From NCBI RefSeq assembly GCF_018860155.1, contig NZ_JAHKNI010000008.1:310001-374000 (forward strand): 64,000 nucleotides of DNA. Direction: 5' to 3'. The stretch's first letter is position 1; the number at the start of each line of letters is the position of its first letter. The position numbers were made by a program, and so were the translations under genes. The notes below the pieces were generated by a model. That model ran no database searches and was not told the DNA's origin. It was given only the letters and a program-made list of their open reading frames with translations. This DNA comes from Nocardia albiluteola (GTDB lineage: Bacteria; Actinomycetota; Actinomycetes; Mycobacteriales; Mycobacteriaceae). Below, in pieces: positions 8,592 through 17,359 of this stretch.

Positions 8592-9256
8592 CTCACCGCC
8601 CCCGGATTGCCGAATCCGTCCGGCGGATCATCGTAGATCCAATGTCCGCGTCTATGTTTGGCCCGCAGATAGGGGTGCGCGGCGACGGGCACGGGAACGA
8701 TCCGGCGTACGATGTCGACCGCTATCCCGCAGTCGCGAACGGCCTCGACCTTGGAAGGATTGTTCGTCAGCAATCGGATGCGGTGCACCCCGAGTCCCAC
8801 GATGAATTGCGCTGCGTGGACATACGATCGGTAGTCGACCGGAAAGCCGAGCAGCTCGTAGCACTCGAAGGTGTCCCGGCGTGTCATCTGGCTGAGCCGA
8901 TGCGCCTGGGCCTTCTTCATCATCCCCGCGCCACGCCCCTCCTGCTCCAGGCAGACCAGGACGCCCGCCCCTTCGTGCTGAATCAGATCGACCGAGGTCG
9001 ACAGCTGGCCCGAGCGATCACAGCCGTCGATTCCGAGGCTCTCCCCGTAGAAACACCGGGAATGTATTCTCACCAGGCAATTATCGGAGACCTTCCCGAA
9101 GGTGACGGCGTATCCTCCATCGGGGCCGCCCCCGCCGACCGGCTCCACGGTCACATCCAGATCCGAGTCGCCCCGCACTATGCGGTGCACCGGCGCTGCG
9201 CCATCTCTCGACACGATGTACCAGCCCCCGTCGTGGAGTTCGGTCTCCTCCAGCAT
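8588..9256 (-). CDS. Divergent GTP cyclohydrolase II-like protein
   Basis: The 222-residue protein has the RibA/GCH-II fold: IHSRCFYGE, GCDRSGQLSTSVDLI, LEQEGRGAGMMKKAQAH, LGFPVDYRSY and LLTNNPSKVE. Classical GCH II opens GTP to a pyrimidine precursor of riboflavin using zinc held by three Cys (C-x10-C-x-C). Here Cys68 and Cys79 are present but the third position is Arg81, and the catalytic Tyr of E. coli RibA (Tyr105) is replaced by His119. The Arg of the DxRxY motif and the NNPxKVE loop are kept. It is first in the operon and translationally coupled to the STAND fusion, not to riboflavin genes. It probably makes a different product or is regulatory. Confidence 0.85.
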   Translation of the reverse strand: MLEETELHDGGWYIVSRDGAAPVHRIVRGDSDLDVTVEPVGGGGPDGGYAVTFGKVSDNCLVRIHSRCFYGESLGIDGCDRSGQLSTSVDLIQHEGAGVLVCLEQEGRGAGMMKKAQAHRLSQMTRRDTFECYELLGFPVDYRSYVHAAQFIVGLGVHRIRLLTNNPSKVEAVRDCGIAVDIVRRIVPVPVAAHPYLRAKHRRGHWIYDDPPDGFGNPGAVR

Positions 9257-9377
9257 GAACCCTCAGGCGTCCAATATGGTGCGATTCAGGTCACTCGACA
9301 GGTATGCGGCCGAACCCATTGCCGTCCAAGGCATTTCACCCGGGACGGCAATCAGGGATTGTGTCGGAACGGGGAGT

Positions 9378-9917
9378 TCAGAGCACCTCGAACGTCGCTA
9401 CCAGCTGGGCGCGGGCGATCGAGTGGAAGAACAGGTTGAATCCCAGGTAGGCCGGAGTCGCGTCCGCGCCGATACCCAGCGATTCCACGTCCACCGCGTG
9501 CACGGTGATGAAGTACCGGTGGTGGCCGTGTCCGGCCGGGGGTGCCGCGCCGACGAATCCGGCGAATCCGCCGTCGTTGCGCAGCGCGACCGCCCCCGCC
9601 GGGAGCGTGCCGCCGTCACTTCCCGCACCCGAATCCAGGCCGGTGACCGCGGCCGGGATATCGGCCACGGCCCAGTGCCAGAACCCCGACGCGGTCGGGG
9701 CGTCGGGATCATAGACGGTCACCGCGAAACTCTTTGTCTCGGCGGGGAATCCGGACCATGACAGCTGCGGGGAGATGTCCCTGCCACCGGGAACCTCGAA
9801 TTTCCCGCTGGCCTGGTTCAGCCCGAAACTCTCGCCGTCGGCGATATCGGTGGAGGTCACCAGGAAGTCGGGCAGCTTCGGCAGCGCGGCGTACGGGTTG
9901 TACGAGTAGTCGGGCAC
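9378..9917 (-). CDS. PEBP family protein (YbhB/YbcL-like)
   Basis: This 179-residue phosphatidylethanolamine-binding-like protein carries the two family signatures: DPDAPTASGFWHWAVADIP and PPAGHGHHRYFITVHAVD. GTG 9917 was chosen because an AGGA site lies just upstream and the conserved part (YSYNPYAALPKLPDF) starts there; the frame runs further but overlaps the M20 gene. It corresponds by position and type to M. tuberculosis Rv2140c (TB18.6). Cytoplasmic; it binds anionic ligands, exact role unknown. It lies 31 bp downstream of the M20 peptidase gene and is probably co-transcribed with it. Confidence 0.9.
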   Translation of the reverse strand: MPDYSYNPYAALPKLPDFLVTSTDIADGESFGLNQASGKFEVPGGRDISPQLSWSGFPAETKSFAVTVYDPDAPTASGFWHWAVADIPAAVTGLDSGAGSDGGTLPAGAVALRNDGGFAGFVGAAPPAGHGHHRYFITVHAVDVESLGIGADATPAYLGFNLFFHSIARAQLVATFEVL

Positions 9918-9948
9918 GACAGGAGTCCTTTCGGGAGTGGCGGGATCA

Positions 9949-11310
9949 TCAGCTGTTGAGCAGGAAGTGTTCCAGGACCTTGGCGCCGAATTCCAGCGCA
10001 TCCACCGGAACCCGCTCGTCCACGCCGTGGAACAGCGCCGAGAAGTCCAGCTCCGGCGGCAGGCGCAGCGGCGCGAACCCGAAACAGCGAATTCCCAAGC
10101 GCGCGAACGCCTTCGCATCGGTGCCACCGGACAGCATATACGGCACCGTGCGCCCGTCCGGGTCGTGCGCCAGGATCGCGGCGTTCATCGCATCGACCAG
10201 ATCGCCGTCGAAAGTCGTTTCGTAGGAATCGAGTTTGGTGATCCACTCCCGTTCCACGCCCGGGCCGATCAGCTCGTCGACCTCGCGCTCGAACGCGGCC
10301 TGACGGCCCGGCACCACCCGGCAGTCCACCACCGCCTCCGCGGTCTGCGGAATGACATTCGCCTTGTACCCGGCCTGCAGCATCGTCGGATTGGCCGTAT
10401 CGCGCAGCGTGGCGCCGATGATGCGGGAAATGGTGCCCAGCTTGGCCAGCTGCCCCTCGATATCGGGCCCGGCCGGATCGAATTCGATCCCGGTCTCCTC
10501 CGAGACCGCCGCCAGGAACTCGGTCACCGACTCCGACAGCACCAGCGGGAAGGTGTGCGTGCCCAGCCGCGCCACCGCCTGCGCCAGAATCGTGACCGCG
10601 TTGTCCTCGTGCAGGAACGACCCGTGCCCGGCGCGAGCCTTGGCGCGCAAGCGCATCCAGCCCAGCCCCTTCTCCGCGGTCTCCACCAGATACAGCCGCC
10701 GCTCGGTGCCGTCGCGGCGCGGCACCGTCAGCGAGAACCCGCCGACCTCCCCGACCGCCTCGGTGACGCCCTCGAACAGATCCGGCCGGTTGTCCACCAG
10801 CCACTGCGAACCCCACCGCCCGCCGTTCTCTTCATCGGCCAGGAACGCGAACACCAGATCCCGCGGCGGCACCGTGCCCTCGATCTTGAACTGGCGCGCC
10901 ACGGCCAGCATCATGCCGACCATGTCCTTCATATCGATCGCACCGCGACCCCACACGTAACCGTCGCGCACCGCACCGGAGAACGGGTGCACACTCCAGT
11001 CCGACGCCTCGGCCGGCACCACATCCAGATGCCCGTGAATCATCAACGCGCCCCGGCTCGAATCCGCTCCAGCCAACCGCGCGAACACATTCCCCCGGCC
11101 CGGCGCACCCGATTCCACGTACTCGGTGGTGTACCCCGCACGATGCAGCTGATCGGCCACCCACTGCGCACACTCGCGCTCCCCCTTCGTGGTGGCCAGA
11201 TCGCCGGTGTTGGAGGTGTCGAACCGGATCAGCGCACTGACCAGATCCACCACCTCCGATACCGCACGCGACGGGGCTTCGGACGGGGTTGCTTCGCCGG
11301 TTGCTGACAC
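9949..11310 (-). CDS. M20 family metallopeptidase
   Basis: A dinuclear zinc amidohydrolase/dipeptidase of about 453 residues. Metal and catalytic motifs are intact: MIHGHLDVVPAE (His and Asp), GRGAIDMKDMVG (bridging Asp), FLADEENGG (catalytic Glu-Glu) and the closing SGGTDAKAF and FHGVDERV (last His). The dimerisation lid lies between. The start is uncertain: GTG 11310 has AGGAAG at good spacing, GTG 11316 is two codons earlier, and the frame is open to 11472. It matches Rv2141c by position. It probably hydrolyses peptides or N-acyl amino acids in the cytoplasm. Confidence 0.92.
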   Translation of the reverse strand: MSATGEATPSEAPSRAVSEVVDLVSALIRFDTSNTGDLATTKGERECAQWVADQLHRAGYTTEYVESGAPGRGNVFARLAGADSSRGALMIHGHLDVVPAEASDWSVHPFSGAVRDGYVWGRGAIDMKDMVGMMLAVARQFKIEGTVPPRDLVFAFLADEENGGRWGSQWLVDNRPDLFEGVTEAVGEVGGFSLTVPRRDGTERRLYLVETAEKGLGWMRLRAKARAGHGSFLHEDNAVTILAQAVARLGTHTFPLVLSESVTEFLAAVSEETGIEFDPAGPDIEGQLAKLGTISRIIGATLRDTANPTMLQAGYKANVIPQTAEAVVDCRVVPGRQAAFEREVDELIGPGVEREWITKLDSYETTFDGDLVDAMNAAILAHDPDGRTVPYMLSGGTDAKAFARLGIRCFGFAPLRLPPELDFSALFHGVDERVPVDALEFGAKVLEHFLLNS

Positions 11311-11587
11311 GTTCACCTTCCTACCACTGCCACACCCATACGCCACCGATTGCCCGCAACTCGCGCAGAACCATTCACCCCCGCGCCACCACATCCAGGC
11401 GCCACATCCGTACGGCGTTGCACAGCGGCATGCACGCCATGCTCGCCGGATTCCTGTACCGCGCACCGCCATTCACGCCTCCGGCGAATCCGCCGCGAAC
11501 GGGAGCGGCCGCACCGCGTCGTTCCTTGCCGCCGGCCCGCCGGCGAATCCGCCGAGGCCTGCCCGGACGCGCCGGCCACCCGTGGTC

Positions 11588-11616
11588 CGCGCGGGGGATC
11601 CCCCATCCCCCGCGCG
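11588..11616. repeat. GC-rich hairpin before the sensor kinase gene
   Basis: A 12-bp perfect stem (11588-11599 with 11605-11616) closes a five-C loop, 41 bp before the GTG of the kinase gene. It may be a terminator-like attenuator or an mRNA structure at the leader. The rest of the 340-bp divergent gap 11317-11656 shows no gene; it should hold the promoters of both genes. Confidence 0.5.
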
Positions 11617-11656
11617 CGGGACGATCCCGCCGTGGCCTGCGGGTATCGTCCGTGAC

Positions 11657-12985
11657 GTGCTTTCCAACCCGGCCCGAGGACGCCGTGCCGACCGGTGGAC
11701 GGGCCGGGAGTGGCGGCTCCCGCACCTGTTCGCCTCGGTCCACGACGTCGGTTCGGCGCAGGACCGCGACCTCACCGCCGTGCTGCGATCCCTCGCGCGC
11801 CAGTCCATCCTGGTCGCGGTGGCCACCGCCCTGATCGACATCGTGACCTTCGCCCTGTCCGGCATCTTCCCCGTCGCACCGCTGCCCGCGATCGCGCTCG
11901 CGGTGCCCATCGTCGGGGCGGACCTGGCGTTCGCCGCACCGCCCGCCACCGCCGGATTCGTCGCCGTCGCACAGGTGATCCTGCGGCTGGCCGCCACCGC
12001 GCTGCTGCACGATCACGACCTGCCGGTACGCCTGGGCGACATGGGCTTTCTGATCGCGGGCTACCGCGCCGGCGCATGGCTGTCCGGGCGCGCCTCGCTG
12101 ATCATCGTCCCGCTGCTGGGCGCGGGAGCGGTGGGCTCGATGCTCATCGCCGCCGGACCACACGCCCACGACCCGCGACTGCTGACCATCGCCGCGGTCT
12201 CCACCGGCGTCCTGCCCTGGATGGTGGGCCGCTACACCACCGCCCGCGGCGCCTACACCGCCGAACTCGAACAACGCGAGCACCTGCGCCGCCAGGAACA
12301 GCGCGCCGCCCTCGACCGCGCCCTGTCCGACGAGCGTGAGGCCATCGCCCGCGACCTGCACGACGTGATCTCCCACCACGTCAGCGCCATCGGAATCCAC
12401 GCCGGCGCCGCACGACTGGCACTCGCCACCGGCTCCGGCGACGCCCTCGACCCCGCCACCCGCTCCCTGGCGGCGATCGAGGCCAGCAGCCGCGCGGCGA
12501 TGGTGGACCTGCGCCGCCAACTCGATCTGCTGCACGGACGCGACGAGGCCGGCCGCCGCCAGCCCGGACTGGCCGACATCGAGGAACTCGCCGCGCACGT
12601 CCGCGAAGCCGGACTGGAACTCGAGCTGCACACCCCCGGCCCCGACACCGCACTGCCCGAATCGCTCGACGTCACCGTCTACCGGATCGTGCAGGAAATG
12701 CTCACCAACGCATTGCGCCACGGCAACGGCAGCGCACACCTCCAACTGGACAAACGCGCAGATCTCGTGATCATCACCGGCACCAACCCCGTTGCCGCGC
12801 ACGCCGATACCGGCAACTCCCTGCATCGCGGCCTCGACGGCATCCGCCGCCGCGCCGAATTATTCACCGGCACCGTCGAATACGGCATCATCCCCGCCGC
12901 CACACCCACCAGCCACGCCCCGGATCGCATCGAATCCGAGAGCCGCTGGCGCATAACCGTTTCCATCCCCATCGGAGGACTGTGA
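11657..12985 (+). CDS. Two-component sensor histidine kinase (HisKA_3 type)
   Basis: The frame is open from 11189, but the region before 11657 overlaps the divergent M20 promoter; GTG 11657 begins the conserved part. The 442-residue kinase has four to six hydrophobic segments at about residues 50-200 (for example VAVATALIDIVTFALSGIF), a short coiled coil, the HisKA_3 box EREAIARDLHDVISHHVSAIG with its phospho-His, and a HATPase_c domain with the N-box NALRHG and the glycine box GLDGIRRRAELF. It belongs to the NarX/DesK-like class. The cognate regulator follows after 43 bp. The signal is unknown. Confidence 0.88.
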   Translation: MLSNPARGRRADRWTGREWRLPHLFASVHDVGSAQDRDLTAVLRSLARQSILVAVATALIDIVTFALSGIFPVAPLPAIALAVPIVGADLAFAAPPATAGFVAVAQVILRLAATALLHDHDLPVRLGDMGFLIAGYRAGAWLSGRASLIIVPLLGAGAVGSMLIAAGPHAHDPRLLTIAAVSTGVLPWMVGRYTTARGAYTAELEQREHLRRQEQRAALDRALSDEREAIARDLHDVISHHVSAIGIHAGAARLALATGSGDALDPATRSLAAIEASSRAAMVDLRRQLDLLHGRDEAGRRQPGLADIEELAAHVREAGLELELHTPGPDTALPESLDVTVYRIVQEMLTNALRHGNGSAHLQLDKRADLVIITGTNPVAAHADTGNSLHRGLDGIRRRAELFTGTVEYGIIPAATPTSHAPDRIESESRWRITVSIPIGGL

Positions 12986-13028
12986 ACATCCCCGCCCACC
13001 TCCGGACCGCCGACGAGCACCACCGCCG

Positions 13029-13703
13029 ATGAGCACCCCGATCCGCGTCCTGATCGCCGACGACCACAGCATGTTCCGCTCCGGCCTGCGTGCGGTCGTC
13101 GAGGCCCATCCCGACACCGAGTGCGTCGCCGACGTCGGCGACGGACGCAGCGCGGTCGCCGAGGCCGCCCGGCTCCACCCCGACGTCGCGATCCTGGACG
13201 TGCGCATGCCCAAACTCGACGGCCTGGCCGCCACCGAGGCCATCGTCGCCGCCGGCGGCACCCGGGTACTGGTACTGACCACCTACGACAGCGAGACCAG
13301 CCTGGCCCGCGCGCTGCAGGCCGGAGCCAGCGGATTCCTGCTCAAGACCCTGCCCCCGGAGGAACTCATCGCCGCGGTCCGCATCGCCGCGCGCGGAGAC
13401 GCGATCATCGATCCGTCCATGACCCGCCGCCTGGCCGGCCGCTTCGCCCGAACCCTCACCACCGCCCCCGAACCGCCCGAACTCGCCGCCCTCACCGCCC
13501 GCGAGCACGAGGTGCTGCTGCTGCTCGCCGACGCCCGCAGCAACAGCGAAATCGCCGCGGCCCTGTGCGTCGGAGAGGAGACCGTGAAGACGCACGTGTC
13601 CCGGATCCTGGCCAAACTCGGTGTGCGCGACCGGATCCACGCGGTGGTGTATGCCCATCAACACGGGCTGGTCCGCCCCACCCCCGAGGGGTTCCGGCAG
13701 TAA
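13029..13703 (+). CDS. NarL/FixJ-family response regulator
   Basis: The 224-residue regulator has an N-terminal receiver (VLIADDHSMFRSGLR, phospho-acceptor Asp in VAILDVRMP, conserved Thr and Lys in LTTYDS and LLKTLPPEE) and a C-terminal LuxR-type HTH (LTAREHEVLLLLADARSNSEIAAALCV..VKTHVSRILAKL). It forms a pair with the kinase just upstream and is probably in the same operon. Targets cannot be told from the sequence. Confidence 0.93.
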   Translation: MSTPIRVLIADDHSMFRSGLRAVVEAHPDTECVADVGDGRSAVAEAARLHPDVAILDVRMPKLDGLAATEAIVAAGGTRVLVLTTYDSETSLARALQAGASGFLLKTLPPEELIAAVRIAARGDAIIDPSMTRRLAGRFARTLTTAPEPPELAALTAREHEVLLLLADARSNSEIAAALCVGEETVKTHVSRILAKLGVRDRIHAVVYAHQHGLVRPTPEGFRQ

Positions 13704-13859
13704 TCGCCGAAAATCCAACTGCCGTGGCTCGGGTGTGTTTGACCGCTGCCGGGCAGGCCGAATAGGAGGGACCGTTCCCGCCTGTGGGGACAGTGGTCTC
13801 GGATCAAGCACTTAACTGTGGTCAGCGAACCTACGAACGCCGATGGGGAGTTGCGCCTA

Positions 13860-14375
13860 ATGAGCTGGTTGAACGACGATCTCATCAACTCTGTCACGGC
13901 GATTTGGGGAGATCACCTCGAGGCACTGCTACCGGAACAGGTGCATCCTGGTCTGTCCGCGCCGACCCGCGATTTCCTCACCACCGTGGGTCTGCCCACC
14001 GTGGAAGTCGCACCCTTCACCCCGCTGCCTGACGGCAGCGTCCTCGGCTCCAAGCAGGTGGGAGACCGGGAATACGTCCCTGTGATCAACGGCCTACCCG
14101 ACGACTTCCGTTTCGCCGTGGACTCGGGCAGCGACGAAATGTTCTGCCTCTTCGACGACTCGACCGAGGCCTTCCTGGCCAACTCGAATCTTGGGCTCTT
14201 CGTGGTGTTCGTCGGCAGATTCTATCGCGATTTGTGGGAGCTGGCCGAACCCAACGAAGAGAGCGTGAGCTCGGCCGTGGGCTCAATCGTCGAGAGCATG
14301 ATGGCCCTCGATCCGCCCGCACTGAATACCAGAACGTGGTGGCCGACGTTCCTGGACCAGGAATCGGAGATATGA
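13860..14375 (+). CDS. SUKH-4-like immunity protein, orphan
   Basis: The 171-residue acidic protein contains the SUKH pattern: FLTTVGLPTVEVAPFTPLPD near the start, DDFRFAVDSGSDEMFCLFD in the middle, FLANSNLGLFVVFVGRFY and an acidic tail. SUKH proteins neutralise contact-dependent or polymorphic toxins. I chose ATG 13860 (GGGGAG nine bases upstream) over GTG 13818, which has no ribosome site. No toxin gene, WXG100 gene or secretion gene is adjacent, so this is an orphan immunity gene. It could also work as a phage-defence accessory; family assignment is by eye. Confidence 0.72.
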   Translation: MSWLNDDLINSVTAIWGDHLEALLPEQVHPGLSAPTRDFLTTVGLPTVEVAPFTPLPDGSVLGSKQVGDREYVPVINGLPDDFRFAVDSGSDEMFCLFDDSTEAFLANSNLGLFVVFVGRFYRDLWELAEPNEESVSSAVGSIVESMMALDPPALNTRTWWPTFLDQESEI

Positions 14376-14449
14376 CAGCGTTCCTCAGGGTCGACTCCGC
14401 GACTTCCTTGATTTCATGGACTTCGGCGATTACTACCGGTCCCCTCTAC

Positions 14450-14483
14450 CTCGTGGCAGGTACGCCCTCGTGGCAGGTACGCC
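14450..14483. repeat. 17-bp tandem duplication
   Basis: CTCGTGGCAGGTACGCC occurs twice back to back. It lies in the gap 14376-14861, in which I see no gene; apart from this duplication and the presumed promoter of the next gene the gap holds nothing recognisable. Confidence 0.85.
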
Positions 14484-14861
14484 AGAGATTCGCCAACTGG
14501 CCTCGCCTGTGCTGCTACAGAGTGGGATAGCACACAGTCCCCACCTAACAAGCGCTTGCCTGCTACCGTCGTTTTTGCAGGAGGACAGTGCGGGTGCGGT
14601 CGACGAAGATCGCGACACGCCCGCCGGACCGGACCGCATACGCGGCCCATCGGGGCTATCAACGGGGATGTGACCGAGGGCATTTCAGTGTCGCTCGATG
14701 ATCACTGGCGTATCTGCGACGCCGAAATCCACAGGGGCCGGCAGCAACGCCGGCAAGAACGACAACGGGGAGAACCGGCGCGCACGCCAGGGAGAGGATC
14801 CGGCCCGGGCAGCGCACGCGTCCCACCTGCGCGCCATCGAAGCAGAACAGGAACCCCTCCC

Positions 14862-15716
14862 ATGAGCACCCCCCTGCCGATCCCGGACCTCGACCATCCC
14901 CTCTTCTCCGTCGCGCGGGCGTACATGAACTACTTCACCCCCCGGGTGACCGGCCTGCAGAACCTGCCGACCTCCGGCCCCGCGCTGGTCATCGGCAACC
15001 ATTCCTCCATCTACTGGGCCCCCGAGGCGTGGATCACCTACATGTCGATGATCGAGCACCGCCCCGGCGAGCCCAGCTGCGGCGTCGCACACGACATCCT
15101 TTTGCGCACACCGATTCTCGGCGACAGCCTGCGCTCGGTCGGCGTCCTGCCCGCCTGCCGCGACGCGGCCACCGCCGCGATCAAGGACGGCGGCGCGGTC
15201 ATGGTCTACCCCGGCGGCGACTGGGAGGCCTGCCGCCCCTGGACCGACCGCGGCAGAATCGACTTCGCCGGACGCAAGGGCTTCATCCGCCTCGCCCTCG
15301 AACACGGCATCCCCGTCATCCCCGCGGTCGCCAACGGCGGCCACGACGCGATCTTCGTGCTCAGCCGCGGCGAACGCACCGCCCGGCTCCTGGGCCTGGA
15401 TAAACTGGTGCGCGCCAAGGTCTTTCCCTACACCCTCGGCGTCCCCTTCGGCGTGGCCCCCATCCTGCCGCAGGTGCCGCTGCCGGCCTCGGTGAAGGTC
15501 AGCTTCCTGCCGCCGCTGCACTGGTCCACCGAACCCGGCGATCCCGAGAACCCCGACACCGTCGACGCCTGCTACCAGCAGACGGTCACCACCATGCAGA
15601 CCGAACTCGACCGGCTGCGCGCCGAAACACCCAACCCCGTCGCCACCGGCATCAAGACCCATCTCGCGGGCCTGCCGGGACCGCTGTCCGGCCTGGCCGA
15701 CCTGGTACCGGTCTGA
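14862..15716 (+). CDS. PlsC-type 1-acyl-glycerol-phosphate acyltransferase family
   Basis: This 284-residue lysophospholipid acyltransferase family protein begins at an ATG with AGGAA upstream; the frame is open before it, but that part is not conserved-looking. It has the acyltransferase block I GNHSSIYWAPEAW (NHxxxx with Trp where Asp is usual), a middle LRSVGVLPACRDAA, block III-like VMVYPGGDWEACRPW (PGG in place of PEG) and IPVIPAVANGGHDAIF. The variant boxes are like those of actinobacterial PlsC relatives near wax-ester and mycolate genes. It probably acylates a lipid acceptor at the inner membrane. Confidence 0.82.
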   Translation: MSTPLPIPDLDHPLFSVARAYMNYFTPRVTGLQNLPTSGPALVIGNHSSIYWAPEAWITYMSMIEHRPGEPSCGVAHDILLRTPILGDSLRSVGVLPACRDAATAAIKDGGAVMVYPGGDWEACRPWTDRGRIDFAGRKGFIRLALEHGIPVIPAVANGGHDAIFVLSRGERTARLLGLDKLVRAKVFPYTLGVPFGVAPILPQVPLPASVKVSFLPPLHWSTEPGDPENPDTVDACYQQTVTTMQTELDRLRAETPNPVATGIKTHLAGLPGPLSGLADLVPV

Positions 15717-16000
15717 AACCTGCACGCCGACCGCGATCATCACTCGTTACCCGACCCGCCGGCGAGCAGTGCACGCCGGCCACCCTCGTAGGTGTCGGCA
15801 GCGGAGTTCGTGGGCGAATCTCCTCGCGACTACCGGCAGTGGGTCTCCGACCATATCGCTGATTTCCAGCGCCCCACGTCCGACTGATGGCGATTTACCG
15901 GTGCGAAAGCGGTCCTCCCGATCGCGGCCGGTCGGGAACCACGGCCATCTCATCGGCGATAACCCGGCAATCCCCGACACCTCGGCACGGGAACCGCGGC

Positions 16001-16753
16001 TCAGCCCCGGCCCATGTACGGCATGCCGTTAGCCATCACCGTCAGGAACGGCACATTGACCTCCGATGGCAGCGCGATCGTCTGCACGATCATCGCGGCC
16101 ACATGCGAGGCATCGATGGTGGGCTCGGGCCGCACACTCCCGTCCGCCTGCAATGCGCCCGCGGCGATTCCGGCGGTCAGCTCGGTGGCCGCATTGCCGA
16201 TATCGATCTGACCCACCGCAATGTTGTGCGCACGGCCCTCGAGAGCCAGCGCCTTCGTCAGCCCCTTCACCGCATGCTTGCTCGCGGTGTACGCCACCGC
16301 GTTCGGCCGCGGCACATGCGCGGAGATCGAACCGTTGTTGATGATCCGCCCGCCGCCGGGCAGCTGGCGCTTCATCAACCCGAACGCCGCCCGCGCGCAC
16401 AGGAACGAACCGGTCAGATTCGTATCGATCACCCGCTGCCAATCCCGCACCGAGACCTCCTCGACCGGCTGGGAGGCCCCGAACAACCCGGCGTTGTTGA
16501 TCAGCACATCCAGTCGGCCCCAACGGTTTTCGACCTCGCCGAACAGCGTTCGCACCGCCTCGGGATCGGTCACGTCCGTCACCCACGCCGTGGCGCTACC
16601 CGGCCCCGGCGCGGCCGCGACGGCAGCCTCCAGAGTGGCCGGGGTGCGGCCGACCGCCAGGACATGATGGCCCGCGGCGGTCAATGCGGCCGTGATCGCG
16701 CGGCCGAGGCCGGTTCCCGCGCCGGTGACGAGGACATACTTCGATTCGGACAC
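16001..16753 (-). CDS. Short-chain dehydrogenase/reductase (SDR)
   Basis: Classical SDR of about 250 residues from GTG 16753 (the frame extends to 16810 but the Rossmann start VLVTGAGTGLGRAI follows this codon closely). It shows the TGxxxGxG cofactor motif, NNAG, the catalytic Ser in NNGSISAHVP and the YTASK active-site pair. The acidic residue after the second strand is not evident and an Arg (VGRT) is there instead, suggesting NADP(H). Substrate unknown. The gap to the upstream acyltransferase (15717-16000) has no visible gene. Confidence 0.88.
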   Translation of the reverse strand: MSESKYVLVTGAGTGLGRAITAALTAAGHHVLAVGRTPATLEAAVAAAPGPGSATAWVTDVTDPEAVRTLFGEVENRWGRLDVLINNAGLFGASQPVEEVSVRDWQRVIDTNLTGSFLCARAAFGLMKRQLPGGGRIINNGSISAHVPRPNAVAYTASKHAVKGLTKALALEGRAHNIAVGQIDIGNAATELTAGIAAGALQADGSVRPEPTIDASHVAAMIVQTIALPSEVNVPFLTVMANGMPYMGRG

Positions 16754-16813
16754 TCGCCCGAGGGTAGCCGAACACCCCGACACAACGAGGCCGTGCGCCG
16801 GCCCCGTCATCGA

Positions 16814-17359
16814 CTAGACGGACCCGTGCACACCCGACGCCGCCAACTCCTCCGGCCGCTCCACATCCACCGCATCGGGGAGCGACTCCGGCAGGACGGT
16901 CACGTTCGCCCGTCGACCGCTACCGGTGAGCAGCCGCAGCAGCCCGCGCACGCCGCGGAAAACCCACACCAGCAGCCCACCCGCAATGGCGGCGCCCACC
17001 GCCGCGCGCAACCAGTACTCCGGACCCACCGGAGCCATCGACATCGCCGCCCGCAGCCCACTCTGCCAGTGCGTGGCGTTCACTGTCGCGGCCGCCAGCG
17101 CGAAACCACACACCAGCATCACCGGCACCCGATGCGTGCCCCAGCGCTCCTCCAGATCGAAACCGCGCCGCCGCAGCACGGTCCGCAGCACACCGGCGAT
17201 ACCGATCGCCATCGCGCCCAGCACGCCCGTCAGCACCGCCTGCGTCGCCGAGGTGCGCGGCAGCACAGCCGGCAGCAACGACAACACCGTCGCGGCCGTC
17301 ACCGCCAGCATCGTGCCCACCCGGGGCCGCAGCCGCGTCATCGCCCGCATCCCGTTCAT
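16814..17359 (-). CDS. Small membrane protein, Abhydrolase_9 N-domain-like
   Basis: The 181-residue protein has four hydrophobic segments, beginning TMLAVTAATVLSLLPAVLPRTSATQAVLTGVLGAMAIGIAGVLR in outline (SLLP..LPR followed by a Gly-rich helix). This pattern is that of the membrane N-terminal domain of actinobacterial Abhydrolase_9 proteins, but the hydrolase domain that normally follows is absent: the frame ends with a short polar tail. Its ATG overlaps the stop of the phospholipase A2-like gene by 4 bp. It may anchor or partner that enzyme. Family assignment is inference from pattern. Confidence 0.6.
   Translation of the reverse strand: MNGMRAMTRLRPRVGTMLAVTAATVLSLLPAVLPRTSATQAVLTGVLGAMAIGIAGVLRTVLRRRGFDLEERWGTHRVPVMLVCGFALAAATVNATHWQSGLRAAMSMAPVGPEYWLRAAVGAAIAGGLLVWVFRGVRGLLRLLTGSGRRANVTVLPESLPDAVDVERPEELAASGVHGSV

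Noticed and set aside
11375..12826. 483-codon minus-strand frame opposite the sensor kinase
   Set aside because: Gly/Gln/Val-rich shadow without any motif; the kinase boxes lie on the plus strand.
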